64,000 bases of DNA. It comes from Scolanthus callimorphus (taxonomy: Eukaryota; Cnidaria; Anthozoa; Actiniaria; Edwardsiidae). Position 1 is the first letter of the stretch, and each line of letters begins with the position of its first letter. Where the stretch lies: NCBI GenBank assembly GCA_033964015.1, contig CM066925.1, positions 12,880,204 through 12,944,203 of the forward strand. Direction: 5' to 3'. Positions 1 to 13,500 of the stretch are shown here, piece after piece. The notes under the pieces were generated by a model. The model searched no databases. It saw nothing but the letters and a program-made list of their open reading frames with translations, and was not told the DNA's origin. The translations under genes and the position numbers were made by a program.

Positions 1-486
1 TAGGGGTAAATTTCGACGAGCGACATGGCCTAAAAGTGCCTTGAAAAAGGGACAACAGAGCCTCCAAAAAGTGAGAAGCCACATAGCTTTCTTTGAAACA
101 ATAACAAATTGCCAACAGTGACATAAAAGTTGTCCATGCTGCAAAACTACCTTATTTGAAGTTCAGACTAGTGACACATGCTACTCCCCGGATAGGGCCT
201 GAGTGATGTTTGTGGCTAGTTGTGAGATCTTAGGAAGCCACTAAAACACAGTTTACTAATACTTTAGAGTTAGCAAAATTATGTAGGTAAACTGTAGTAA
301 ACTTTAATACTCATACTTTCTTGTCATAGAATGTCATACAGAGAATGAAATCAAGTCAAGAGATCCCATCAGATGCAGAGAATGTGGACACAGAATAATG
401 TATAAAAAGAGAACTAAAAGAAGTATCCTTTTTGAAACCAAAATTTTTGGGAGATCAATAGACCCTTATCACTTTAATATTGATTA

Positions 487-850
487 ATAATATCTTATAG
501 TTATCAGCAAACGAAGTCCATAAATTAAATCAGCACATCCGTATTGAAAAGCTGCAAAGTTATGGAAAAATTACTCAAAAACTGGTAGAGATATAAATTT
601 TCAAAGGTTAGCTTGCTGGCCTATTTAAAAAAAAAAAAAGAAATGTATGAAAACAAAAACATCAAAACGAGGCTCGTAGTGCATCGATGCGCTACAAACA
701 TACATTTTATTGTAAAAATCATCAATTTAGAAAAATCATATCTCGGTCAGTATTCAACCAATCTTCACCAAACTTTGCATTTTTACTAATAAAGATGTGC
801 TGAATTGAATACTGGACGTTGTTTCCCGATAACTATAAGATATCATTACA
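487..850. mobile_element. fold-back / MITE-like inverted repeat
   Basis: Bases 489-570 reappear as the reverse complement of about 762-842: the segment around ATATCTTATAGTTATC and the one around CAGCACATC are found in both arms in mirrored order. No coding capacity lies between the arms. This is the structure of a short non-autonomous inverted-repeat element. Target duplications were not identified. Confidence 0.5.
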
Positions 851-2210
851 GTCAAAAGACATGAAGCGTGCCTCCCTAGAGTTGAAGATTCAAAAATGCA
901 TTTTTGAGTTCATATTAAACATAGGTATGCAGAGCATACGGGAAGCTATTTGCTGATGTTCTACAGGGTGGGACAGGGCTGGCCGGGTACAACCTGTTCC
1001 CAGCATGCATTCCAAGGGAAACCCGCTGGAAACAAGGATGGGGGCTTTCGATGACGTCACAGGTTAAAGCAATGCAGTGTTAATTTTCATATTGAGTTTT
1101 GGTTTTGTTATTGTGCATAGTGCTCAGTGGCAACTTTATTGTCTAAGTAGTTCTACCTTTTCCCGTCGACTCTTTCTTGGACTTGTACTTTCCCATTTCT
1201 CACCTGTAAGGTCTTTTCATCTTTCAGTTTCATCCATGTTTGTCTCTGTCTTGTACTTTTACTAAGAGCCTCTTGTCAATTTCGACCGGCGTTTGCTGAA
1301 TTCCATGCTCGATTAACACGACTTGATCGCATCACTGACAAAACTCGCAAACATCCACCTTGTAAATTAGGTGATTGGAACAAAGCAGAACGATGCTGAA
1401 AATATGCAACACAAAACTGAGGAAAGGTTTTATTTTCAAGCACTTCGGCATGATTTGATCTCTTGTTGCAATAAAATTAAGAAAACATATTGTGCATGCT
1501 CAGTGGCGACTTTAATATTGTTAATGTTTTTCTACCTTAGCATACTTATTTATTTGTCGTAATAGAAATACCATAAAATAATACACAATGGTGGGCATGT
1601 ATGACGTGATACCGAGAGTACTATGCTCAATTCACATCACCTCCAAGAACAAAATTCTCGTCCCACATGGACGAATGATTGGCCTATGTGACCTATAATA
1701 TATATGTTGGCAGAGGTGAACTACTTAGAAGGGACAAGACACAGGATACCCAATGTCAAACAAGTGGCTGCCATGATGCTATGTACAAGGGATGGGGTGG
1801 TGGGGGAATGTACTGATGTAACAAGAGGGAGGGTAAAGGTGATGTAGGGATATGATTGGCTAAATTCAAATATTTGAAAGGCAGAAACTTCATGACCCGT
1901 GATTCTAGTGCAACTGAAGCATAATCAATGTACGAACTGGAGCAACATGGAGTGCAAGCTGGACGATTCCCACAAAGTGACATAGTCCAAGGACGATTAC
2001 TAAGAAGCGATTTGCTGAGCAAATAGCTTCAAAAATGTCAAATGTTCAAATTTTGATTTCTGAATAAGCAATTGCTCACCCAGAGAAATTATTAAGATTA
2101 TAAATTTTTCATTGAATTGAAAATTGCATTTTTGGATTGAATAATGAAATCACTAATGGAATTCTTCAACTCTAGGGGGGCACGCTTCGTGTCTTTCGAC
2201 TGTAAGCCAT
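849..2210. mobile_element. long inverted-repeat pair, possible non-autonomous DNA transposon
   Basis: Bases 849-886 (TTACAGTC..AAGCGTGCC..CTAGAGTTGAAGA) match the reverse complement of 2,166-2,207 with few mismatches. A weaker outer match, CTTATCAC.TTAATA, lies at 464-481 and 2,212-2,228, so this pair and the neighbouring fold-back may be parts of one nested element. The interior has only short unremarkable ORFs. Confidence 0.4.
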
Positions 2211-4516
2211 ATTAGCGTGATAAGGGTATATACTACAAAAGTCTGCCATGCAGTAATATACTTTGTTATGGGATGTTTGACTCTTAATGTAATTTCCTTA
2301 ACAGTTTTTTAGTTGTTGTATTTGATGCTAGATGATGAAGTCAAATCTCTTCCATCGTCAAGTTTTAGTGCACAAGGGAGTGATTGGGAAAAGAACAGAA
2401 ATGACTGACTTTTTGTAAATATGGTTTTATACATGTACTGTATTAGTAGTGCGATACTATGTTTGTATCTTAATCAAAGGAACAAGGAACCTGAAAGGCA
2501 AATACCAGTAGGTCTATTTAAATTCTTCTCATTGCCTTTGAGATACTACATTGTAAATACTGGTTCTTTGGCTTTATAGCTTGTTACAAATGGAATTACC
2601 ATGCTAACATGAAGTTTGCAATGTGCAGTAAACGTTCACTGCTAGCAGAGGCATCTTTTCTCTGCATTTCGTTGGCTGAGGGTCGTGAGGAAAAGAGACC
2701 TCTGCGCTGGGTCGAAGCTCTCTTTATTTTGCCGCCGTACACAACCTTAGACGGTTTGCCGACCATTTCTTGAGCCCACTATATGTACTAATTGTTTGAA
2801 GGTGTTCAGTTACAACTGCAAATCGCAAATTATTCCATGAAAATAAACCCGATTTTGAAACCAAATTTATTGGGTAAATTAGAGCGTTTTTTTTTTTCAT
2901 CTGTTAATGTGCTGAGACCCTATTGATTTTCTCTTGCCAATTCTTCTTTCGCCCTTCAACAATTCACGATCCATGAACTAACTTCTGCTTTCTCCTGCAC
3001 CTAAAAACGGACCATTTGATCTCATCTCATTTTTATTAATCCTTTGAGTCGTAGACTATGCAGGATGTTCAAATAATAAGCTTATAATAAGCATTGATGA
3101 CGCTGTGCCTCTTGTTTTCGCGGTCGATTAGGCCTTTGCCGTTTCCCATAAAATCATACAATTTGATATGTTGTTCCTTTTATAAAATCAACCAGCAGAA
3201 AATTGCCTGTTATTAATTTTGTGACGAAAAGGCTTTTAACTTTTTGCTTCCTCAAATTACTCACAGAAAAGAATGGAAGGTAGACTTCGTAATAGTTTTT
3301 TATTTGCTTGATATTTGTCGCGCGCGTCAAAATTGGCGGGAAAAATTTCAATCGATAAACTGCTCTGTTATATCGGAAAAACAAACTGGCGTCTGAACAT
3401 GATTTCACAAGGTTGCCTTCACACAGTAATAATTCCCTTATTTTTCAAGAGATAGATTTGTTTTTCATCTTCGTTCTTCGTAGCACGAAAGTGTTTTGTC
3501 ATATCGGTCAACTTGATCAATTTGCGTCATTGGTAAGTGTTTTATGAGCCGATTAGCTTTGTTTAACTATTTAGTTGCCAAAAAGCGGAACAACCGTGAG
3601 TTTCAAGCACGGAAACTAGAATTGCAAGAGTGGCAAAGAGATCCACGCCCTGTCTTTTGAGGTTTCAATAACAGAGTCACCCGATTTTCTAGCAATGCTC
3701 CCTGACTTTCAAATCAAGTCAAAGAAACATTAAAGGAAGAGGGCTACCCTCTTTCCAATTTTGAATGTTTCTTCAGTGTTTGTAAGCAACATTTATTCAT
3801 ATACAAGGAAATAATAGTGTAGTTCTAGATAACGGAAAGTTTCATGAATTACAAATGAGTTGCGTTTGTAGTTTGTAGCAGCTTGTGGCGTTATTGCGAG
3901 ACTTGAGTTGATTGTCATATAACCCACATGCACTATTGCTAGTAAAAGCTGCTGAAAGCTTTCCTTTTGAATAATTATTCTCCCAAAAGTATGTTGTTTT
4001 AAAACGCTAAAACTTGCGAAAATGCTGTCGTTGTTTGAATTCCCCTCTGTCTAAATTTCAAATTTCACCTCCGCCTTTCCAGGTCTGCCTTTTGCAAATT
4101 TATAGTCACATTTCAACACGGAAACGGTTTCAGCAGAACAAGCAAAAATTTCTTCAGGCAAGTCACCCACGAGGCCATTTATCTTAATCGAAATTAGAGA
4201 AGTGAAAGTAATTATCTTTGTAAATTGAGCGTGTTTTCTCAAGAGGTTTGAAGAGCCTGTATATAGAAGCCAAGCTCCTAATATGCAGTTAGAAACTTGT
4301 GCACAAGCTGTAAGCAACTTCCAATACTTAAAACCTAACGTTTCACGAATCTTTTGAAAAGTTTGACGAAAAGGAAGATAAATATTTCACCTCGATACTG
4401 GGTAAGTTATGATGCTGTTTTGCAGTGAGATTAGTTTTCCAAATATCTTATGTACTAATGTCAGTCTATGTTCTCATTTATTTTTACAGTATTTATTATT
4501 TATCCTATATTTACGT

Positions 4517-4592
4517 ATGGGTATTTCGACGTCGTCCCGGACGCTTCTTTTTCTATTACTTTGCATGATGACATCAGTATCTGCTGCGCCTG
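4517..4592 (+). CDS. chitinase exon 1, signal peptide
   Basis: The ATG at 4517 opens a 25-codon exon with a short polar N-terminus, a hydrophobic core (LLFLLLCMM) and a small-residue cleavage region (SVSAAP), which is a typical secretory signal. The exon ends at GCGCCTG|GTAAGA in phase 1, the phase needed by the following exon. An AG shortly upstream of the ATG could be an acceptor from a 5' untranslated exon. Confidence 0.65.
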
Positions 4593-7500
4593 GTAAGAGA
4601 AAATGAAATATTTAAACTAAAAAATAAACACTAGTGATATTATTAATAAGTTTATTTTTGCATTGAACGGCACCCCAATTCATATATTTACGAGAGCATC
4701 TACAGTATTCATTATATTTTATTAGCTTCACCCTAACGTGGCAACAGCGCGAGAGATATATTTGAAAGAACGTTAAAGCTTGACTTCCGCCTTGGCGAAA
4801 AAGTGCTATTATTTTTCGAATTTTACCGTAAATGGCAAATCTCAGCCTGAGCTTCCCTGTAAACGTGGTTCGTGCAGAAATACCAACTTATGCGTTGAAA
4901 AGGTGGGAGATTCCGGGCCAAGCTCCAAGTCCAAGGAACTTTTTGCGGGAGAGAGTGCCGGAGAATCCCACAACAAGCTTTGGCATTTCTGTTTTTTATA
5001 AATAGGACAGATTTTGCAGAGTATTTAAACCCACAATGGCAAAGTGCTTTGCAGTAGCTAATTGAAAAAAAAAACCTCTTAAAACTGAGCACGTTTGCTT
5101 CTCGATTTCTAAGTGCTCTATTAATGTGACCTCTTATTATGTGCTTGTAGATATGTCATTAGAACAAGTTCAAAAGTCCATTTTCAAAAGCCTGAAAAGC
5201 TCAATGATATCCCTGAGTAAGCATTTCTTGCACTCGTAATCAAACGCCGTATCAAACTGATATTTAAACCTTTTTTTCATTTATATTGGCCAGCATACTT
5301 TATATATTCAGCCAGCCTCCATTTTGTCAATATACCGAGTCACAGAGAAAGCATCATTTTTTCATCGGCTGGTTTAGGGAATGCAGTGCGATATTTTGAA
5401 GTTTGCAAATGAAGTATATAAATCTTACTTGTAGATGGTTTACAATGGTTATTTCAAACGTTTTGCACGTACTTCATCTTCTAATATTGAACGAAACCAA
5501 CAACAAGGACTCTTTAAGTGTCACACGTCACACTGTTAATCCCCAACAAACCACAGTTTTCCATTTTGTCATTTAATAAAACATGTTATTATATAGACAC
5601 GAGTGTTTTACTGGGAAATACGCCACTCGTAGATCTCATACGAAGCTACATCCGGGTCCTCAGTGACATATTTTCCATATCCTCACTAGTGAGGATATCG
5701 GTCAAAACAAAGTGCTTGGAAATCAATTTGGAATATTTTTTCTGGTTTGTCTATATAATAAAAAATAAAACTCATCTTTTTGCGCCACCGTGTAATATCC
5801 TCTATATATGCAAGCGAATCTGTGGTTTCTAGCGTGACATTTTCTTGACGATTTTTTATGTTATGTGTGTTGTATATCTAATAATTTTATTTCGTTTTTT
5901 TCTTTAGTTCTTTTACTGATGTGTTTGTAAAAATCAACGTTTGTTGGTATTGTTCATGTAAACCCGATTTGAAAAATATTTGCAGTGTCAAAGTTTATAA
6001 AACTACAGGCATTTGCGAACAGTTTTTATTTGAGGTATTTATCCGATTTTTAGTCGACTATTCACTGAAATTTCTTACCGCGTAACTAAAAAAAACCGCT
6101 GCAAAATATTTCATTAAGGAACGTAAAGAACGCTAAACCGTTTCCGGAAAGCTGCGTTTTCAGTGTACACGGGAGACCAAATCATAAAACCTCCCCGTTT
6201 TCAAAAACTGAACTTCTCGTCACGTCTTAAAGTGGCACTTGCACGCTTGCCTGACAAGCAGATACAAAAAAATTAGCGTTCCCCTTTAATATACAAACTC
6301 TCAACGTTCCTGTGATGTGCTACAATAGCAAGAAGACTGAGAGACGAGTAAACAGAAATTGGGGCATTTTAATGCAACGAGGCTTGATTTTACATGATTA
6401 CCAATTATGGAGTTGACAAAGTACAGATCATTGTTGTTTCAAATGCGATGCGACTTCACCTTTCTTCGCGCAATTTTCCCGGGCTGTAATTACGTGAAAA
6501 CGGAATTCCGATCTTGAGTGCGCGGCGCTTAGATGGAGGTATCGGTACAACGTTTAATTACAAGTCCTGCACTCCCATTTCCCGGGGCTTTAAAAACTAC
6601 ATAAAAGAGTTACTCAGTCGAAAAAACCGGACGTTTTTGTAGGAAGAAGGAAATAAGTTCCTTTGTTGGGTAGTAACTTTATTTTCAAACGATGAATATT
6701 CTTCTGCCATCCTCAACTTTTTTTTCAAGAAATTTATCGTCCGCCTTTGTTACTGTATCGGGGGTCCTATAAGAAGACGTCTGCCTTTACCAGAATCTTA
6801 AAGTTGACGAAATTCGAGTGCGAGGAAACAAGGGAAAAAATATCCGGTTGCACCAGGAGTTTTAGTATTCGCAAAAGTATAATTTTGTTATTGAATTTTA
6901 CCGATCGGAAATGACGTAAAAGCGTTTAGCGCCTAAAACTGTTCCGGCTTCTCCTGACTAGAACGATTGATTTCAGCAAAATCCGTTGACTTGTATTTTA
7001 TCTGCTTCGTAATAGGACTTGCATTTTACAGTGAAATGTTTTAAAATTAGTTGCCAGTTTAATAATAGATAATAAATTGTTCATGGTTCGAGAAGTTGCT
7101 AATGGCTAAGCCATTTATCTGCTTCATTATTAGGCGGCTTACTAAAAGAGCTTTTGCTGGACCAATATCGTGGCTTTTGAAACTGAAACAATATCACAAA
7201 AGTCAAGGGTAGCTTCAAATTTGTAAATGAAAAATACATTTAGTGGATCGAATTTAGGTGAAATAATTTTTTTTAGATTTAGGTGGGGTTTGTAAAAGCA
7301 TCCAAATCTGGAGATTTTTTAAATATAAAAGACCCCGGGGGGGGGACTCCCCATATTTTCAGACGGGGGTGCTCGTCCTATCCCTTAGGGTATAAAATTG
7401 ACAGACGTGCTATCTCTTAGGGGTGTTTAAAATCAGCCCTATCCCTTAGGGGAGTCTCAGACCAATCCTTGCCCAGAAATATATTGGTACTGACCACAAC

Positions 7501-10500
7501 CGATATTTACTTGGAAAACTTGGTTGAAAACCCTAAAATTTGCTATCTTTTAGGGGTAAATTCGGCGGTCACCACGCCAAATTTGCTCTCTTTTAGGGGT
7601 AAATTTTCTGTTTGCCACACCCATTTTGCTATCCCTTAGGGTCAAAATCAATTTTCCCGACGAGCACCCCCGTCTAAAATATTGGGAGTCCCCCCCCCGG
7701 GTAAAAGACATAAAGAAATTTTTTATCACGTCCATCAATTGAGTTGATATTTTGCGTTGCTGCTTTAATCCACAAGATCTTGCATTCTTGATTGGTTTGA
7801 ATAGTTTTTAGTTCCCCCATCACCCCATGCTGCTTTACTTCTTACCTTCTCTGACAGAAAAGCAATTTAATGATGCATGATAACAACCTATAATATTTCA
7901 AAACATTTTCGAGTGCAGCGTGTCCAAAGTGTAGAGCGCATCCAAGAGCTGTCTCTGCTTTGTAGTATTCGTGTATTCAGGGGCGTAGCCAGGTCCTCAG
8001 AAAGGGGGGGTCACAACCTTAATGTTTACTGTATTTTTCGTCTCCTGGGCACCCCAGGACCCCTCTGGCTACGCACCTGGTACTCTGAAAAGACGTAGCG
8101 GAGTTCTGGCCACGTCGTCGAATTATCACTTCAAACTATCGGGGGTGGAAGCTGAATAAGTGGACGTTGATTCTTCCTTATTCTTTGACATTTTTCTTCA
8201 ATTATTCATTATTCCTTTTCATTATTTAGGCGTTATTCATTATTCACGCAATCATTATTCATTTAATGTAGGAACTTCTTATTCATTATTCCTCGGCTTT
8301 TCGACGCAATTATTCATTATTCATTTGTTCGTTAGACCCGCCCGAAAACTATGATGTATCTGTTCCTTACAACCAATTTTAAAGCTACGTACACTGGCGG
8401 CTTTTTGAATTCTTATTCGGCATCGCAAGGTGACAAGCAGAGGAACTCTGGGTACGAGTATGCTCGGTTCCCAGGCCGTCGTAACGTCGCGCGCGATTAC
8501 TTGGCTTACTGGAAGGGAGAGGATCGCGGGCGCACCGAACCCCCTTCCTTCCACAGGAAGCCCGAGTAACTACCCACGGCTGGAAACCAAGCCCAGGGTA
8601 CGAGAAATCAGAACATTTGCCGCTCGGCGCCCTCCGGCTGACCAGACGACCAAAGGTTCGTGAGACTAGAAGATTATGGCATGTCGACCTATAGTTTTTT
8701 TTTCGATGTCTTTCAGTGTTGCGACGTAAACCACGTGACGTAACACAGAAGCAGCCCCTATTGGTTGGATACTGGGGACAAAATGGTGCCGGACCAACGT
8801 TTGGGCCTTCAAACTATGAACGAGAATTAACATGGTTTTGCAATCATTCAAAATATGACATCATCAACTTGGCTTTTCTCCACATATTCTTTGATTCAAG
8901 GAATGATGGTGAGTTAAGGTTACTGAGAACCTTCGCGCACGTCCGCGGAGAAAACATTATACACGTCCTTTGTTTAACCAAAGCATGTCAACTAGCGGGC
9001 TATGGCAAAAAGAAAAAACTTATTGATAAATCTATTTTTTTAAAGGATTGATTAAACGTTTTGGTGTACCATTTTCACAAGCTAACGCCCCAAGTAACAC
9101 ATTGTTTTAACCCTTAATGGTGTTTCTCAAAAACCGTGTCTGCGTTTTTTAAAATGAAACTTTTAAATTTCGAAGGTCAAGTTTTATAGCATTTTCACGC
9201 TCTAAAAATGTCAAAGTTTCATAACTTTTGAACTAAACGAATTTTCTCACGGGAAAGCCATCGAAGGTAGAATAGACCTTTTTCCAAAATGGCCGCCGAA
9301 CTTTCCAATCAATTTTTGTTAAAAATGAACACCAGCACTAGAACACACATAATCACTGTAGTAAAACTACAAAATTTCGCTGCATTATATCCAATATCTT
9401 CCGAGAAAACGAACGTTGAAAATTTACAGACGTTTGTATGACTGGGGGTATGCGTCATACCCCAGTCATACAAATCTCTGTAAAATTTTCAATTTTCAGA
9501 CTCTGCTTTCTCAACCGAAATGGCATTTGGCATAGTGAAAATTTCAAGTATTACTAATGTGAGGATACTCTTTCTAGTGCCAGTATTTGATTTTCAGTCA
9601 GTTTAATTTTAAGACATGTGAATTTGCGGCGGCCAATTTGGAAAAAGGTCTATTCGTAATCTCCAAATTTGTAGCTCAACAAAATATTGTGGTCTTCCTG
9701 TGCCACAAGCACGCGCGCCCGACGCGCGCCAAATGGCGGGAATTTATATTTTGGTATTCAGATGTTCCACCAACAGACGAAATTTGATAGTGTAGATAAC
9801 GCACGACTCTCTTCTTTGGCAGATTCCCTACCTGGCCTAAACTTTGCTTATCACTGCTCCACTAAAGTGTCGCCTGCTTACTATTCGCTCTTACGATGTC
9901 CTAAAATAGAAGACGGGATTAAAGCTTGCCAAGCCAATAACAAGAAAGTCTTGTTGTCCATGGGTGGAGCTACGGGAAATGGAAATCTTGTTAACGCGGA
10001 TAATGCCAAGAAGTTGGCCAATAATATCTGGAATTTGTTTCTTGGGAGTACAGACGCGAAGTATAAATCTCTCCGTCCTTTTGGAGGGTAAAGTTTTTGT
10101 TGTCTTAAAGCTCCCTCTTGCATTTAAGACCCTGTTTCCGATGGGTGTGATGATGTGATGGTCTGTTTGTTGTTTTGATCAAATACGGAAGAAACTTTCA
10201 TATCACTAGACTAAGGGATGAATCCAAATTCGATGAGATATAAACGGATTGAGTTCACTACTTTTACCGTTACTTTACTTGCATAGAGTTTTATGGGCTA
10301 CAAAACTATATGCCACACCCATCGAACACCTAATCGAACACAGAGACTTTAAAAAAGCAAGTACTTTAAAGTGACTCTAACAAAAGTAAACGCGTTTTTT
10401 CAGAATTGTTTTAACTCGCTCGCGTCGCTTCAAAAAATTGTCGGATATTTTTGAGCTCTGGCTCTATCTTGTACTGTAATTTCTTCAAACTTGAATGACA

Positions 10501-13500
10501 AAAAAAAAACAAAGGTCGAATGACCCCAAATCAGAAGTTTCAGAAAAAATTGCGCGATTATTTGCACAGGAGGGACTTTTGCAAAAATGCCACTGTTAGA
10601 ATATCGACTCGCATAAGCAAATGCGGCTCTTAAAAATAAGTTCGAACAAATAGATAAAAGCGCCAATAGTCGATATTTGCTCAAAAATATCCGACCGAGC
10701 GAGCGAGTTGTCTCAATTCAAGCTTCATTAGTTTCTCGTCGGTATTCGCAACTTTTTTTTTCTTCAAATCGAGGCTCCCACTGTATTTTTGCGCCGTCGA
10801 TGCCTATTAGCGGTAGAGAAGAGAGTTCGAAACTGGACTATTATACGAAGGAAATTTGTCACCTCCGTGATTACCGGCGAATAGTCACCTCGACTTCGAT
10901 AATCACATCGCTTTCGGCGTCAATAAGAAATCAAATTAAAAAGGATCTCCTAACAAAGGCAAATGTCATCTTTAGGCGTGAAAATATTAAGTTTTTGCGC
11001 GAAAAATGAATACTACTGGTATTTGATTGGTGTTCAAATAAATATTTCTTTCAGGGCAGTACTTGATGGTATCGATCTGGATATTGAGGGTGGAGATTAT
11101 CGCCATTATCCAGTTTCTTAGAAGAACTTCGTACACTAATGGCGAATGATTCATCGAAAGCATACCTAATAACCGGGGCTCCGCAGTGTCCCTACCCTGA
11201 TCGCTATCTAGGGCCAAAAGCGGGAGCAGCTTTGGGAACGGAAGGTAAGTATTAGGTACCGCCTAAACATTGAGCTCCAACAGGTGTAGATGGGAATTCA
11301 TCTGACAAACTAATATAAGGGAACATTTATTTGCTGCTGTTGTTGTTGTTGATGCTGTTATCGTGTTGATTGTGGTGGTGTTTTTGTTGGTGGTGTTCTA
11401 TAGTAATGATGCATAGAGATTATTACATGGCAAGAACTTGATACCGTTTTTATTCACGAATGTTCGTGTCGTAGCGCGAACGAGCTAGTCTTCGAGCGAG
11501 TGAGCGGTATGATTCGAAAACGAGTTTGTTTACTAAACGAGTTTGTTTATTATATACTCTGAGTCTGATAAAATAGCAACAACAAAAAAAGAGAAATTGC
11601 ATTTTATTCGTGCCGTGAATGATATCGTATCATTCAGTGATACGATTTTTATTCACTGGTGTTATCACATGGTATCTGGTCACAGTATATAATAAATACC
11701 ATATACGATGACGATGATGATGTTGAAGTTGATGTTGTTGATGATGATGTTGATGTTTTTGTTCTTGATGTTTTTTGATAATGTTGATTTTGATGTTGTT
11801 GATGTTAATGCTGATGATGATGATTCTGATGTTTGCCTGAAATGATTATATTGATGCTGCTCTTAGGCTGATGTTCATGACAGCAGCCACAATGGCACTG
11901 TCGTTGATTTTCGTCGATGATTAGTAATAATGATGTTTTGGTAAAGATAGTGTTACTGTTTTCCGCCATCTTTCTTTTGCGAGAAGTGGCATAATTTGCA
12001 GCCATGGTAACTAATATTCGTGGGATTCAAAATCTACAATCTAAAAACAGATCCATGTTCTCCTGTGCTTCGCACGCCCAATACTAGGTGATGGAGACTC
12101 CTGGTGATGGGCTCCCTGTGCTTCGTACGCCCAACACTAGGTGATGGAGGCTCCTGGTGATGGGCTCCCTGTGCTTCGTACGCCCCACATTAGGTGATGG
12201 AGTCTCCTGTTGATGGGCTCCCTGTGCTTCGTACGCCCCACATTAGGTGATGGAGTCTCCTGTTGATGGGCTCCCTGTGCTTCGCACGCCAAACACTAGG
12301 TGATGGAGGCTCCTGGTGATGGGCTCCCTGTGCTTCGCACGCCCAACACTAGGTGATGGAGGCTCCTGTTGATGGGCTCCCTGTGCTTCGTACGCCCCAC
12401 GTTAGGTGATGGAGTCTCCTGTTGATGGGCTCCCTGTGCTTCGCACGCCCAACACTAGGTGATGGAGGCTCCTGGTGATGGGCTCCCTGTGCTTCGCACG
12501 CCCAACACTAGGTGATGGAGTCTCCTGTTGATGGGCTCCCTGTGCTTCGCACGCCCAACACTAGGTGATGGAGTCTCCTGTTGATGGGCTCCCTGTGCTT
12601 CGCACGCCCAACACTAGGTGATGGAGTCTCCTGGTGATGGGGTCCCTGTGCTTCGCACGCCCACCAATAGGTGATGGAGGCTCCTGGTGATTGGCTCCCT
12701 GTGCTCAGTACGCCCCACACTAGGTGATGGAGTCTCCTGGTGATGGGCTCCCTGTGCTTCGCACGCCCACCACTAGGTGATGGAGTCTCCTGTTGATGGG
12801 CTCCCTGTGCTTCGCACGCCCACCAATAGTTGATGGAGGTTCCTGGTGATGGGCGCCCTGTGCTCAGTACGCCCCACACTAGGTGATGGAGGCTCCTGGT
12901 GATGGGCTCCCTGTGCTTCGCACGCCCAACACTAGGTGATGGAGTCTCCTGTTGATGGGCTCCCTGTGCTTCGCACGCCCACCAATAGGTGATGGAGGCT
13001 CCTGGTGATGGGCTCCCTGTGCTTCGCACGCCCAACACTAGGTGATGGAGTCTCCTGTTGATGGGCTCCCTGTGCTTCGCACGCCCAACACTAGGTGATG
13101 GAGTCTCCTGGTGATGGGCGCTCTGTGCTTCGCACGCCCACCACTAGGTGATGGAGTCTCCTGGTGATGGGCTCCCTGTGCTCAGTACGCCCCGCACTAG
13201 GTGATGGAGTCTCCTGGTGATGGGCTCCCTGTGCTTCGCACGCCCACCAATAGGTGATGGAGGCTCCTGGTGATGGGCTCCCTGTGCTCAGTACGCCCCA
13301 CACTAGGTAATGGAGGCTCCTGGTGATGGGCTCCCTGTGCTTCGCACGCCCAACACTAGGTGATGGAGGCTCCTGGTGATGGGTTCCCTGTGCTTCGCAC
13401 GCCCAACACTAGGTGATGGAGGCTCCTGGTGATGGGCTCCCTGTGCTCAGTACGCCCAACACTAGGTGATGGAGGCTCCTGGGCTCCTATTTTTAAGGTA

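Larger units (their letters stand above)
1..4516. other. gene-less leading segment
   Basis: I see no convincing exon here. The open frames are short, AT-rich and without recognisable domains. The stretch contains fold-back repeats (entered separately). The first 30 bases resemble the TAGGGGTAAAT-type interior units of the G-tract elements at 7.3 and 47.1 kb, so the window may open inside such a copy. Confidence 0.5.
5217..8716 (+). other. chitinase intron 2 with mobile repeats
   Basis: This 3.5-kb intron has no coding sequence I can support. It holds a dispersed repeat (5.6-5.78 kb), a G-tract MITE (7.33-7.70 kb), fragments bearing the GGGGCGTAGCCAGG end (7.98-8.08 kb), an ATTATTCATT-rich stretch (8.16-8.34 kb), and a GGGTACGAG-containing repeat piece near 8.45-8.61 kb. 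Confidence 0.6.

Noticed and set aside
12508..13303. Long minus-strand ORFs over the 53-bp array
   Set aside because: They arise from a 53-bp repeat that cycles through the three frames; there is no start context, domain or stop logic, and it lies in a chitinase intron.
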